From: Pedobacter sp. MC2016-05
Lineage (GTDB): Bacteria; Bacteroidota; Bacteroidia; Sphingobacteriales; Sphingobacteriaceae
Direction of reading: 5' to 3'
NCBI RefSeq assembly: GCF_026239735.1
Contig: NZ_JAPIVT010000017.1
Location: 62,001 to 126,000 of the forward strand
DNA: 64,000 bases
In this document: positions 33,728 through 42,774 of the stretch, in pieces
Position numbering within the stretch: position 1 is the stretch's first letter
Layout: each line of letters opens with the position of its first letter
Notes under the pieces: model-generated
What the model was told of the DNA's origin: nothing
Databases searched by the model: none
What the model saw: the letters and a program-made list of their open reading frames with translations, nothing else
Translations under genes and position numbers: made by a program

Positions 33728-34484
33728 TTTGCCGATTAATTTCTCTTTTTGCTTTAAATAACCGGTTTAAATAGGAGAAATAGCCCCTCTTTTTCCATTT
33801 GTATTCGTAATAGAAACGTTCTCTTGTAGTCATTTTCATCTGTTCCTGCAACTCGAAAGTTTTAAGTGTTTTGCTTTCAAGGTGATCAACTATTGAGGTT
33901 GTTACTAACGCATGTTTGATATTATATTTTTCAAGTGTTGTAGCATAGTCGTTATCCGCATACCAGAAAGTAAATTTTTCATCTAAAAGCCCCGTTTTTT
34001 CAAGATTACTTCTCTTAAAAAATAAGCACCATCCCGCCACTTCTTTCCTAACTTCATAGCCTATATGCACGCCTGAATTCAAAGAAATACCAATTGCCGG
34101 ATGATGTATCGAGCAAATTGGGCTTGCACTACTTAATTCAGGATTTTCTTCAAATGCGCTCAATATTTCTGAAGCCCAGTTTGGATGAAAAAGAAGATCA
34201 TTATTACAGATGCACAAATATGGGTTCTGCGTAAGCTTGATTCCAATATTCATAAACTTATGGTAACCAAACGGCACATTAGGGTATACGGTTGTAGTGT
34301 TAGCATAATTAAATGGCCCGAGACTAAGTTCAGACTCAATTACAACGATATTGAATACAATTTGATCCTGATTTTCTGAATTGATTAGGGATTTAATTCC
34401 CTGCTCAGTCATTTGCTTTAAAATATCATTTTTCGCATAACTTAGAATAATTACGTCTATTTTAACAGGCTGAATTGTACTCAT
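33705..34484 (-). CDS. Glycosyltransferase family 2
   Basis: The 259-residue product has a GT2-type N-terminus (VDVIILSYAKND), a NND motif at 94-96 (CICNNDLLFHPNW) where the nucleotide-sugar metal site is expected, and a downstream GWCLFFKRSNLEKTGLLDE segment typical of acceptor-side GT2 regions. The C-terminal 60 residues are basic. It is the last gene of a minus-strand run after the ABC exporter and another GT2. The sugar transferred is unknown. Confidence 0.82.
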   Translation of the reverse strand: MSTIQPVKIDVIILSYAKNDILKQMTEQGIKSLINSENQDQIVFNIVVIESELSLGPFNYANTTTVYPNVPFGYHKFMNIGIKLTQNPYLCICNNDLLFHPNWASEILSAFEENPELSSASPICSIHHPAIGISLNSGVHIGYEVRKEVAGWCLFFKRSNLEKTGLLDEKFTFWYADNDYATTLEKYNIKHALVTTSIVDHLESKTLKTFELQEQMKMTTRERFYYEYKWKKRGYFSYLNRLFKAKREINRQIRKSRGV

Positions 34485-34516
34485 TTTACTATTTGTAGGA
34501 TATGAAACTATACTTT

Positions 34517-35467
34517 TTATTTGGTAAAAAGTTTTCTTTTGAGGTTAAGGGCTTTAATAAATGCTTTTAGAAAAGCTGCAGTGCTCGGCATTTCTTTATA
34601 ATAACGAACATATTTGCTTAGTTCATAAAGATGAGTGTATGCCATCATTTTTTTATAAGTATCGATTCGAAGCTCATCATTTCTTGTAATAAGTTTCATT
34701 TTTTCGGCCTCAATCAAATTCGATTGGAGTATGTTATCTTTTGCAAGATCTCTAAATGAAATCTCAGCTTCAATAATTTTGACTGACTGTTGAGAGGCAC
34801 TCTCTTTATGAACACGTACTAATGCTATTGCGGCATTATGATCCAAAAAACCGAAACAAAAATTAGCAGTAGCAGCCCTGAACCAAAAGTCCCAATCTTC
34901 AAGATAGTGCATTCCTTTTCTAAAGTTTCCGATTTTATCTATCACACCTCTTTTAATCAACGGGCTTTGTATTACTAGTGGATTGCGGATTAAAAAATCA
35001 GATATAACCTGATAACCGCAACCATGAACAGGTTGAACTAATGTTTTATTTCTCAACGTAAAATCTGAATAGAGCATTTTGGGGTTACTGGTCTCAAAAT
35101 ATCTGTAATCCGTAACGGAAATGTCTACTCTGGGATTGGCTTCGAGATAAGAAATTTGTAGGTCCAATTTTTTTTCAGATATGAGATCATCAGCGTCTAA
35201 AAACTGTATAAATTCTCCTTTAGCTAATTTTAAACCGAGGTTCCTCGCCACGGCAACACCTTGGTTAACCTGTTTTATATACGAAAATCTTGAATCGGAA
35301 TTCAGGAAAGATTGAACTATTCCATCAGTATCGTCATTTGAACCATCATCAATAATGATTGCTTCCCAATTATTATAGGTTTGAGAAATTAAACAGGTTA
35401 ATGTTTGTGCTATTAAATGTCCATAATTATAGGTCGGAATAATTATTGAAACCATATCATTTGCCAT
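34517..35467 (-). CDS. Glycosyltransferase family 2
   Basis: This 316-residue enzyme is a clear GT2: VSIIIPTYNYGHLI at 6-19, IIIDDGSNDDT at 37-47 and the metal-binding DADD at 91-94 (FLDADDLIS), followed by KKGMHYLEDWDFWFR-like acceptor-domain features. It begins 11 bp after the ABC exporter gene on the same strand. The DxDD type is common for galactosyl- and glucosyl-type transferases, but specificity cannot be read from sequence. Confidence 0.88.
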   Translation of the reverse strand: MANDMVSIIIPTYNYGHLIAQTLTCLISQTYNNWEAIIIDDGSNDDTDGIVQSFLNSDSRFSYIKQVNQGVAVARNLGLKLAKGEFIQFLDADDLISEKKLDLQISYLEANPRVDISVTDYRYFETSNPKMLYSDFTLRNKTLVQPVHGCGYQVISDFLIRNPLVIQSPLIKRGVIDKIGNFRKGMHYLEDWDFWFRAATANFCFGFLDHNAAIALVRVHKESASQQSVKIIEAEISFRDLAKDNILQSNLIEAEKMKLITRNDELRIDTYKKMMAYTHLYELSKYVRYYKEMPSTAAFLKAFIKALNLKRKLFTK

Positions 35468-35478
35468 TTTGAAGACGG

Positions 35479-37299
35479 TTAATCACCAAACGCCTGCATG
35501 TCGATCAATCTGCGATAAAGCCCATTTTGTGTCATCAGTTCCGTATGGCTTCCTGTTTCTACCACCTCACCTTTATCAATCACGACGATTTTATCAGCAT
35601 GTTGAATGGTGCTTAAACGATGCGCAATAACAATTGATGTGCGGTTTTTCATCAGATTATTCAAAGCTTCCTGAACCAATTTTTCCGATTCTGTATCTAA
35701 CGCTGATGTAGCTTCATCAAGCAACATGATTGGAGGGTTTGCCAATACCGCCCTTGCGATGCAAACGCGTTGTCTTTGCCCGCCAGATAATTTATTGCCC
35801 CTGTCTCCAACTGTAGATTGATAACCATTTTCGGTATTCAATATAAAATCGTGGGCATTTGCAATTTTTGCAGCCGCTATTACTTCGGCCTCAGTGGCAT
35901 TTGGTTTAGCAAAGGCAATATTGTTAAAAATAGTATCGTTGAATAAAAAAGATTCTTGATTTACCGTCCCCATTTTAGATCTGATACTCTCTACCATCAA
36001 ATCTTTATAATCCTGGCCGTCTATCTTTAATGTGCCGGTTTTTGGATCATGGAAGCGAGGAATCAAGTCCATTAAAGTACTCTTACCTCCTCCTGAGGGT
36101 CCAACAAGCGCAACAGTTTTCCCTTTTTCAATCTCAATATTGATGTTTTTTAGTACCTGCTTATCCCCATAGAAAAAAGATACGTTACTAAAAGTCAGCG
36201 CTTGATTAAATTTTTGAAGTTCTATAGCATCAGGATTATCAATTAGTTCCGGTTTCGTATCTATTAAGTCTAGAACCCGTTCACCTGCAGAAATGCCAGA
36301 ATGAATACCACTAAAAGAATCGGTTATAGCTTTAATAGGCTGCATAACCTGAGAAAAGGTTGCTAAATAAACAACAAACTCGGCTGCTTCCAAATCTCCT
36401 TTACCACTTAAAATCATGGTTCCCCCATACAAAAGGATAAAAACCACCACAATTACGCCCAGTGTTTGCGAAACCGGAGATGCGGACTGTTGTCGCCTAG
36501 CCATCTTTCTATTTAAAAAAGAATAGAATTTATTTTCTTCATCGAATTTTTGGGTAACTCTTGAAGTTGCATTGAATGCCTTTATAATTTTAATGCCGCT
36601 AAGCGACTCATCTAGAAAGCCAATCATTTTCGCAAAAGATTCGTGTGATTGTGTAGCTTGCTGCTTTAATCTTTTTACTATTTTACTAATAATAAATCCA
36701 GAGACTGGAATCACCAACAGCGAAAAAAACGTTAGTTTTAATGAAATGGAAACTAACACGCCGATATAGAATAAAAGCTGTACGGGTTCTTTGAATATGA
36801 CCTGGAGCGTATTGGTTACCGTAAACTGGACCACTTGAACGTCTGAAGCAACTTTTGAAATAATATCTCCTTTACGTTCGTTGTTGAAAAAACCGACATG
36901 AAGATTCATGACATTATTGAAAACGGTTTTCCTTAAATTCAGTAATGTGTGAACACGTAAATCTTCCATAAAGCGCTGAGAAAAATAACGGAAAAAATTA
37001 GACAAGATTACAGTTACTACAATGACGGCACAAATTACTTTCAAAGCATGGATTTTATCGTCAGCAATTACCTCGTTCATGAAGTTGTTAAACTGGCCCA
37101 GAAAATCGAATGTGCCCTTGGTTTCCGCTACCTTATCCGTTTCGATAACTTTCCCTAAAAATAAAGCCTGCATTAAAGGGCCAAGTAGGGTAAAAAGAAA
37201 CGTATTAAAAATAATTGCGAATAGCGTAGCGATAACATATGGAATAGCGAATTTCTCAATTGGCTTGGCAAATGATAATAGGCGAAAATAAATCTTCAT
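35479..37299 (-). CDS. MsbA-like ABC exporter (fused permease and ATPase)
   Basis: The 606-residue protein fuses a six-helix transmembrane domain (about 1-340) to an ATPase domain: Walker A GPSGGGKST at 400-408, signature LSGGQ at 504-508, Walker B IMLLDE at 524-529, and a downstream switch His in IAHRLST. It resembles MsbA, which flips lipid A, and by context could export a lipid-linked glycan or lipid A. It leads a run with two GT2 genes, and a -7 box lies 73 bp upstream. Confidence 0.9.
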   Translation of the reverse strand: MKIYFRLLSFAKPIEKFAIPYVIATLFAIIFNTFLFTLLGPLMQALFLGKVIETDKVAETKGTFDFLGQFNNFMNEVIADDKIHALKVICAVIVVTVILSNFFRYFSQRFMEDLRVHTLLNLRKTVFNNVMNLHVGFFNNERKGDIISKVASDVQVVQFTVTNTLQVIFKEPVQLLFYIGVLVSISLKLTFFSLLVIPVSGFIISKIVKRLKQQATQSHESFAKMIGFLDESLSGIKIIKAFNATSRVTQKFDEENKFYSFLNRKMARRQQSASPVSQTLGVIVVVFILLYGGTMILSGKGDLEAAEFVVYLATFSQVMQPIKAITDSFSGIHSGISAGERVLDLIDTKPELIDNPDAIELQKFNQALTFSNVSFFYGDKQVLKNINIEIEKGKTVALVGPSGGGKSTLMDLIPRFHDPKTGTLKIDGQDYKDLMVESIRSKMGTVNQESFLFNDTIFNNIAFAKPNATEAEVIAAAKIANAHDFILNTENGYQSTVGDRGNKLSGGQRQRVCIARAVLANPPIMLLDEATSALDTESEKLVQEALNNLMKNRTSIVIAHRLSTIQHADKIVVIDKGEVVETGSHTELMTQNGLYRRLIDMQAFGD

Positions 37300-37371
37300 T
37301 ATATGAAAATGGATATATATTAATGAGAAAATCTAAAATTTGCGCTCTAAGAACGCTAAATAACAACTTCG

Positions 37372-37379
37372 CAAATGTA
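37372..37379 (-). promoter_or_regulatory. -7 promoter box for the ABC exporter and GT genes
   Basis: The minus strand reads TACATTTG, matching TAnnTTTG, 73 bp before the exporter start. No TTG lies at the usual distance. Confidence 0.45.
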
Positions 37380-37469
37380 CGCTTTTCAAATAAACCTGCT
37401 TAAAATCAAACATCGCATTCTTTTAATATTACAATGATGTTGAATTTTCAGCACATTAATGGATACTTC

Positions 37470-38273
37470 TTAAATGGTATAGCCGAGTTTTTGAAATACA
37501 GGTTTCCAATAATCTAAGTAATGATCCCAGTCATGGCATCCAAATGGTAAATCTGCAATTTTTAACTTTCTTAACTTAATAGGTGGAACTTCAATTGCAA
37601 ATTTTAGGGCAGTTTCACAATCTGGAATATTCAGCAATCTATTTTCCCTATTTACCTCAATGCTCCAGAAAACATCCTCGTTATATAAATTCCCTCCAAA
37701 AGAAAGATATTTTTCTATTGTTGGGCGCAGAAGTAAACTTAAATCATAGAATTTTTTCACTTTTCTTAATGAAAATCCTCCATTGCCTACCTGATTATGT
37801 AATTGATATTGATTGGGCTGCGTATTGTCTGCTCTATTAAACCGAGATGTAATATGATGCTTGATTTTTAAAAACTGTAAAGACAGGGTGCTTTTGTGAT
37901 ACGTTTTTTTAATCCAGGGTGCGCCGATATAATCCCATTTCTGGCTACACCAAAAATTCAACTGATCTGAGAAAACAAAGCAATCCATTTGATAGATTAG
38001 AATATATTCATAATCTAGGAATGCTTTATAAAACTGGGCGGAGAGCATAAGCTTGTTATAGCCGGAGATGCTTGTAAAATAATGATTGTCAAAACTAACT
38101 ATTTGGTGAAAGTTTACTGTACCTGCTGCTGCTGCCGGAAGGTTGAAATCTATGGGTTTTATTGCAATCTTGTCGTGATTGGCTAATACTTTTTCGCATT
38201 GCTGTAGTGCTATCTCCTCATAAGCAGATAGTTTATCTTGATAAAATGGAATTACTACGGCAACTTTTTTCAA
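37470..38273 (-). CDS. DUF5672 family protein, putative glycosyltransferase
   Basis: The 267-residue protein matches the DUF5672 family of glycan clusters: MKKVAVVIPFYQDKLSAYE at the start, then YILIYQMDCFVFSDQLNFW, in which the acidic QMD may replace a DxD motif, and WDYIGAPW. A C-terminal NEDVFWS segment resembles the catalytic-base region of GT-A enzymes. Its product is unknown. It follows the GT4 gene by 24 bp and is probably in the same transcript. Confidence 0.8.
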   Translation of the reverse strand: MKKVAVVIPFYQDKLSAYEEIALQQCEKVLANHDKIAIKPIDFNLPAAAAGTVNFHQIVSFDNHYFTSISGYNKLMLSAQFYKAFLDYEYILIYQMDCFVFSDQLNFWCSQKWDYIGAPWIKKTYHKSTLSLQFLKIKHHITSRFNRADNTQPNQYQLHNQVGNGGFSLRKVKKFYDLSLLLRPTIEKYLSFGGNLYNEDVFWSIEVNRENRLLNIPDCETALKFAIEVPPIKLRKLKIADLPFGCHDWDHYLDYWKPVFQKLGYTI

Positions 38274-38297
38274 TTTAATAAACTTGATAACAAATGT

Positions 38298-39356
38298 TTA
38301 CTCTTCAAGGCATTTCTGGTACAAACTTAAATATTGGTTGGCGGCAATATCCCAGGTAAATTTTTCGGCTTGCTTTACCATTTCATTAGCTCTGTTCCGC
38401 TCAATAAAATCTTTCATGCCGTTGGTGAAAACACTTTGCATGTGCGCGGGCTCGAAGTTGTCGAAATAGTAGGCGGCATCTCCTCCAACTTCAGGCAATG
38501 ATGTAAACTTCGATAAGAATACTGGTTTGCCAAAATGCATCGCCTCAATAATTGGCAAACCAAAGCCTTCAGCAACAGACGGAAACAAGAATGCACTACA
38601 GTTTTTATAATACCAGGCCTTATCTTCATCGCTAATCTGGCCGATGATATGTACCCGGTCTGTACAGTTATATTTTTCTGCCTCTTCTAAAATCCGTTGC
38701 TTATGCGGGGTTTCACGGCCAGCAATTACCAGCTCAAAATCGTTATTTTCTAATAATGAAGGTAATAAGTGGAATCCTTTTTGAACTGATAAAAGTCCAA
38801 TAGTGAAAAGAAAATTTTTCTTCGGGCTGAAACCTGGTTGATGTTGGGCATTAGCTACCAACTTATCGGCACCATTGTAAATCACTTGTATCTTTGACGC
38901 CGCTTCGGGGAAATAGTGTTTAACATCGTTAGCTACAAATTGCGAAATACATACAATTTCATCACATTGAGATATCAATTTACCAAGTTTTTTGAGATAA
39001 ACTTTAATGCGATGAGGCCGGCTGAATTTCAAATGAACCTTGTTCATATCATGAACAGTCATTATTTTTTTTGCATTTACTTTACTTGGCCGCAACCTAC
39101 ACGTTTGGTCAGAAAGATGAACAACGTCAAAATCATTTCTACCTTTAAAAAATAACCGATCTAATCTGGACAGATAAATAATATTAACCAAGCCATCAAA
39201 TAAATATTGAGTTTTTTTAAATAGATAAAATTTTAGCTCAAACTTTCCTTTATTTTGTTTAATTAGCGCATCTCCGAGTCCCTTTCCGAAAGAAAAATAG
39301 CCACAGTTGGCATCTTTCATAGAATCAAAAGTGACTAAAACATGAGGTTTTTTCAT
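38298..39356 (-). CDS. Glycosyltransferase family 4 (GT-B fold)
   Basis: This 352-residue GT-B enzyme has the N-terminal acceptor domain (MTVHDMNKVH, EIVCISQFVANDV) and the C-terminal donor domain with PSVAEGFGLPIIEAM, the E-x7-E motif that holds the nucleotide sugar. It transfers a sugar, often mannose or glucose, with retention of configuration. It lies between a GT2-like gene upstream and the DUF5672 gene downstream. A perfect -7 box lies 30 bp before its start. Confidence 0.9.
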   Translation of the reverse strand: MKKPHVLVTFDSMKDANCGYFSFGKGLGDALIKQNKGKFELKFYLFKKTQYLFDGLVNIIYLSRLDRLFFKGRNDFDVVHLSDQTCRLRPSKVNAKKIMTVHDMNKVHLKFSRPHRIKVYLKKLGKLISQCDEIVCISQFVANDVKHYFPEAASKIQVIYNGADKLVANAQHQPGFSPKKNFLFTIGLLSVQKGFHLLPSLLENNDFELVIAGRETPHKQRILEEAEKYNCTDRVHIIGQISDEDKAWYYKNCSAFLFPSVAEGFGLPIIEAMHFGKPVFLSKFTSLPEVGGDAAYYFDNFEPAHMQSVFTNGMKDFIERNRANEMVKQAEKFTWDIAANQYLSLYQKCLEE

Positions 39357-39386
39357 TAAAGAAGGTTTTTTTTATTAAAGTTAAGG

Positions 39387-39394
39387 CAAATATA
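39387..39394 (-). promoter_or_regulatory. -7 promoter box for the GT4 and DUF5672 genes
   Basis: The minus strand reads TATATTTG, matching TAnnTTTG, 30 bp before the GT4 start. Confidence 0.5.
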
Positions 39395-39412
39395 GGTAGT
39401 TTAAATTACCGC

Positions 39413-40288
39413 TTACTTTACAATTTTATAGTTTCGATACTCAAACAAACGCCACCCAGTCCGATCTTCAATTTTTTGCAGCAGCTTTCTTCTGAAAGTC
39501 ATTCTCGGCGTCTCTTTAGTGAGGTCTTTATCGAATTTCCAGTTTGCTGCCTCAATTCTTGTGGCCATCACCTTCGGATGTGTGCCTTTAAAGTGAACTA
39601 GCCGATCGGCATTATGCATGTCGAAAGTTTCCTGCACGGGATAGTTTTCTTCAATCCATTCTTCAGTTTGATAAAATTGATTGAAGTTTCTCACTTTTCC
39701 CTGCAAACCTTTGGGCGGTTTTACCCAGCCGTAATGATAAATATAGGCATCAATCAACTTCACTCTCAGTTTACGATCGTTAATTCGAAAGCCTTGAGCA
39801 TCCCGGTAAGAGCGAACTCCAGGAAGATTTTTAATAATTCTAACCTCTCTTCGATACCAACGGCGAGATTCTGCCAGGTAATCGTAAGAAGCGTAAAAGT
39901 GTTTGTATTTTAACAAAAGTGCTTCAACGTTACTGTTCTTCCACTCTTGCTCCATCTCCGTTTTGATCAATGGGAGGTAGTCTTCATGAATGGCTTCATC
40001 ACCCTGTATGTACATCATCCAATCGGTATCTGGAGATATGGCTGCAATGGCTTTGTTGGTCTCGTCTGCAAAAACTCTTCCGCCTTCGCGGATAGATTCA
40101 TCCCAAACGGTGTTGATAATTCTGATTTTTGGACCAATGTTGCTCACCAACTCCGCGGTTGTGTCACTAGAATCGCCCAGCGCAATGATAAATTCGTCAC
40201 ACAACGGCAGTACAGAAAGTATGGCTTCTTTAGCAGGATAATCATTTGCAATCGCATTTCTTAAGAAGGTAAATCCGGTTACTTTCAT
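39413..40288 (-). CDS. GT2-like glycosyltransferase
   Basis: The 291-residue protein begins MKVTGFTFLRNAIANDYP and has a GT-A-like layout, with WMMYIQGDEAIHEDYL holding a GDE in the place of DxD and HYGWVKPP later. This type is annotated as GT2-like in Pedobacter relatives from memory. The ATG at 40288 was chosen because it starts the conserved block and lies 50 bp after a -7 box; the longer frame from 40375 would overlap the divergent meaB start. It ends the surface-glycan cluster on this side. Confidence 0.75.
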   Translation of the reverse strand: MKVTGFTFLRNAIANDYPAKEAILSVLPLCDEFIIALGDSSDTTAELVSNIGPKIRIINTVWDESIREGGRVFADETNKAIAAISPDTDWMMYIQGDEAIHEDYLPLIKTEMEQEWKNSNVEALLLKYKHFYASYDYLAESRRWYRREVRIIKNLPGVRSYRDAQGFRINDRKLRVKLIDAYIYHYGWVKPPKGLQGKVRNFNQFYQTEEWIEENYPVQETFDMHNADRLVHFKGTHPKVMATRIEAANWKFDKDLTKETPRMTFRRKLLQKIEDRTGWRLFEYRNYKIVK

Positions 40289-40338
40289 TCGGGATATTGG
40301 TTTTTGCGCTTGGTGGCTAATTATTTTGTTAATTTGTA

Positions 40339-40346
40339 CAAAGATA
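40339..40346 (-). promoter_or_regulatory. -7 promoter box for the GT2-like gene
   Basis: The minus strand reads TATCTTTG, matching TAnnTTTG, 50 bp before the start at 40288 and 9 bp from the divergent meaB start. Confidence 0.45.
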
Positions 40347-40355
40347 GTTTTATTG

Positions 40356-41255
40356 ATGAATACCCATCTATCCATTTTAAGCGAAGTAAAGGCCGGTAAT
40401 TACAGGACATTGGCGAGGGCATTAACGCTCGTTGAAAATGATATTGCGCCGGCGGATTTGATTCTGAAAAATCTGGATAGCCAATCGGCTAAAGTGGTGG
40501 TTGGTATTACCGGCCCACCTGGTGCGGGTAAAAGTACCCTGGTTAATGCAATTACAAATCATTTCACCGCTAAAAGCCAACGTGTAGCGATCCTAGCGAT
40601 CGATCCCACCTCGCCGTTTAATTTTGGCTCTTTACTGGGCGATCGAATTAGGATGGCCTCACAATTTAACAATCCAAATGTTTTTATTCGTTCGCTTGCA
40701 ACCAGAGGTGCTTTGGGAGGTATTTCGGCTAAAACCATTGAAATGGTAGATGTGCTAAAAGTTTCGAATTTTGACCTGATTATTGTTGAAACGGTTGGGG
40801 TAGGTCAATCGGAAGTCGAAATTGCTGGACTTGCAGACAAAACAATTGTAGTGTTGGTTCCAGAATCGGGCGATGAGGTGCAAAATATTAAATCAGGTTT
40901 GATGGAAATTGCCGATTGCTTTGTGATTAATAAAGCCGATAGGGAAGGAGCTGATACTTTTGCCAATAACTTGAAAAAGATTGTTCATCAAGGCATCAAG
41001 ACATTGCCTGTCATTAAGACCGTCGCGGATAAAAAACTTGGCATTGATGAATTATGTAAATGGATTTCGAAACCCATTAAGCGTTCCAATCAGCGAAAGG
41101 AATTTCTTTTTGCCGAGAAAGCCTGGCGACTGATTCAAAATCAAAAAATGATTGATGTAGATAAAAAAAGGCTGCGAGAAGATATTCAGGCAGCCTTAAT
41201 AAAAGCAGATTTTAATGTTTATCAGTTTGCAGCAGATTTCGCGAAGAAAAGTTAG
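40356..41255 (+). CDS. meaB: MeaB/ArgK-type G3E GTPase (methylmalonyl-CoA mutase chaperone)
   Basis: MeaB loads and protects the B12 cofactor of methylmalonyl-CoA mutase. The 299-residue protein has the Walker A motif GPPGAGKS at 53-60, IDPTSPFNFGSLLGDR (switch), ETVGVGQSEVEI and the base-recognition NKAD. These are the hallmarks of the ArgK/MeaB group. The mutase genes are not adjacent here. I use ATG 40356 (MNTHLSIL), because the earlier start at 40326 lies in the region of the opposing promoter. Confidence 0.92.
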   Translation: MNTHLSILSEVKAGNYRTLARALTLVENDIAPADLILKNLDSQSAKVVVGITGPPGAGKSTLVNAITNHFTAKSQRVAILAIDPTSPFNFGSLLGDRIRMASQFNNPNVFIRSLATRGALGGISAKTIEMVDVLKVSNFDLIIVETVGVGQSEVEIAGLADKTIVVLVPESGDEVQNIKSGLMEIADCFVINKADREGADTFANNLKKIVHQGIKTLPVIKTVADKKLGIDELCKWISKPIKRSNQRKEFLFAEKAWRLIQNQKMIDVDKKRLREDIQAALIKADFNVYQFAADFAKKS

Positions 41256-41313
41256 CCATTTCAATTTTGGCTAGTGGGACTTGGCACTTCAGACTATCGA
41301 CTTCAGATTTATT

Positions 41314-42603
41314 TTAACTATTCATAATACTTTCAATTTCATCAGCCTCTACCGGAATATCAGCCATTAAATCGATATTGCCACTGCCATTGATTAAAAT
41401 GTTGTTTTCTAATCGAATCCCCAGTCCTTCTTCAGGAATATAAATACCAGGTTCTACGGTTAATATATTTCCCTCGGCAAACGGCGTGTATCTCCCAGCA
41501 AAATCGTGTACATCTATTCCCAAATGATGGGATGTACCATGCATAAAGTATTTTTTGTAGGCAGGATAGTTTGGATTTTGGTTTTTAACCTCAGTTGTAG
41601 AGATTAAACCTAAATTAATGAGTTGCTCCGACATGATCTCTCCAACCTGTTCATGATAAGTGTTCCAAACGGTATTGGCGACAATGAGTTTAGTAGCTTC
41701 CTTCATTACATGTAAAACTGCATTATAAACTTCTTTTTGTCTGGGGGTAAATTTTCCGTTTACAGGAATTGACCGACTCATATCTGCATTGTAATTAGCG
41801 TATTCAGCCCCAAAATCGAAAAGAATCACATCGCCGTCTTTACACTCCTGATTGTTGTCATTATAATGAAGAATGTTTGCATTGTGGCCCGAAGCAATAA
41901 TTGGTGTATAAGCATGTCCTGTTCCGCCCTGCCTTATAAATTCATGGATAATTTCAGCTTCAATCTCATATTCCTTTACTCCAGGTTTAGTAAATTTTAA
42001 CACCCTTACAAAAGCATCCCGTGTAATGGCACAAGCTTTTCTAGTCAGTTCAATTTCCAGCTCAGATTTTACAGCCCTTAAACCACGCATAATTGGAGCA
42101 GAGCGCTCATAATGGTGCAATGGATATTTTGAGCGCATCTGTTCAATAAATCGAACATCGCGATATGGAACTGAATGTGAATACCTATCATTTTCATTTG
42201 TATTGAGATAAATATGATCTGCATAATGTACAATGCTGTGCAGTACGTTATCGAAATCCTCTAACCAATATATATTTTCTATGCCAGAAGCGGCTCTTGC
42301 TTGCTCTTTTGTATATTTATATCCTTCCCATACCTTAATATAATCGTTGGTCTGTCTTAAAAACAGGACTTCTCTGTACAAAGGATTAGGACAATTAGGA
42401 TATAGGAGTAATATTGTTTGCTCTTGATCAATTCCTGATAAATAAAATAAATCTGGATTTTGTTTAAAGATAAAATTTTGATCACCACTTCTAGGGAACT
42501 CATCAGCTGCATTGAATATAGCTAACGAATTGTTCTTTAGTTGTTTAGTGTAGTTTTTTCTGTTTAATATAAAAAGTGATTGATCAATTTGGGGATATTT
42601 CAT
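41314..42603 (-). CDS. Aminopeptidase P-family protein (Xaa-Pro aminopeptidase)
   Basis: The 429-residue metallopeptidase removes an N-terminal residue ahead of proline. It has an N-terminal creatinase-like domain (1-170) and the pita-bread catalytic domain with the metal ligands in DFGAEYANYNADMSRS, HGTSHHLGIDVHD, VEPGIY and GIRLENN. All five expected ligands are present, so it should be active. It lacks a signal peptide and is probably cytoplasmic. The promoter -7 box TACATTTG lies 30 bp upstream. Confidence 0.93.
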   Translation of the reverse strand: MKYPQIDQSLFILNRKNYTKQLKNNSLAIFNAADEFPRSGDQNFIFKQNPDLFYLSGIDQEQTILLLYPNCPNPLYREVLFLRQTNDYIKVWEGYKYTKEQARAASGIENIYWLEDFDNVLHSIVHYADHIYLNTNENDRYSHSVPYRDVRFIEQMRSKYPLHHYERSAPIMRGLRAVKSELEIELTRKACAITRDAFVRVLKFTKPGVKEYEIEAEIIHEFIRQGGTGHAYTPIIASGHNANILHYNDNNQECKDGDVILFDFGAEYANYNADMSRSIPVNGKFTPRQKEVYNAVLHVMKEATKLIVANTVWNTYHEQVGEIMSEQLINLGLISTTEVKNQNPNYPAYKKYFMHGTSHHLGIDVHDFAGRYTPFAEGNILTVEPGIYIPEEGLGIRLENNILINGSGNIDLMADIPVEADEIESIMNS

Positions 42604-42632
42604 AGTTATTACAGTTTTAATCAGGTAATGGC

Positions 42633-42640
42633 CAAATGTA
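42633..42640 (-). promoter_or_regulatory. -7 promoter box for the aminopeptidase P gene
   Basis: The minus strand reads TACATTTG, matching TAnnTTTG, 30 bp before the start at 42603. Confidence 0.5.
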
Positions 42641-42689
42641 AGAAAATGATTAAATAGAGAGAAGTTTGGAACGGAGTTTGTATAAAAGT

Positions 42690-42718
42690 TTGAAAATTTA
42701 AATTTTTGTTTAATTTTG
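42690..42718 (+). promoter_or_regulatory. Promoter of the OmpA-family gene
   Basis: TTG (42690-42692), an 18-bp spacer and TAATTTTG (42711-42718) match the Bacteroidota promoter, with a leader of about 50 nt to the ATG. Confidence 0.75.
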
Positions 42719-42774
42719 CGATTACTAAAAAATTAATCAATTAGATTGTTTACCCTTAAAAAGAAAAAAAGATT

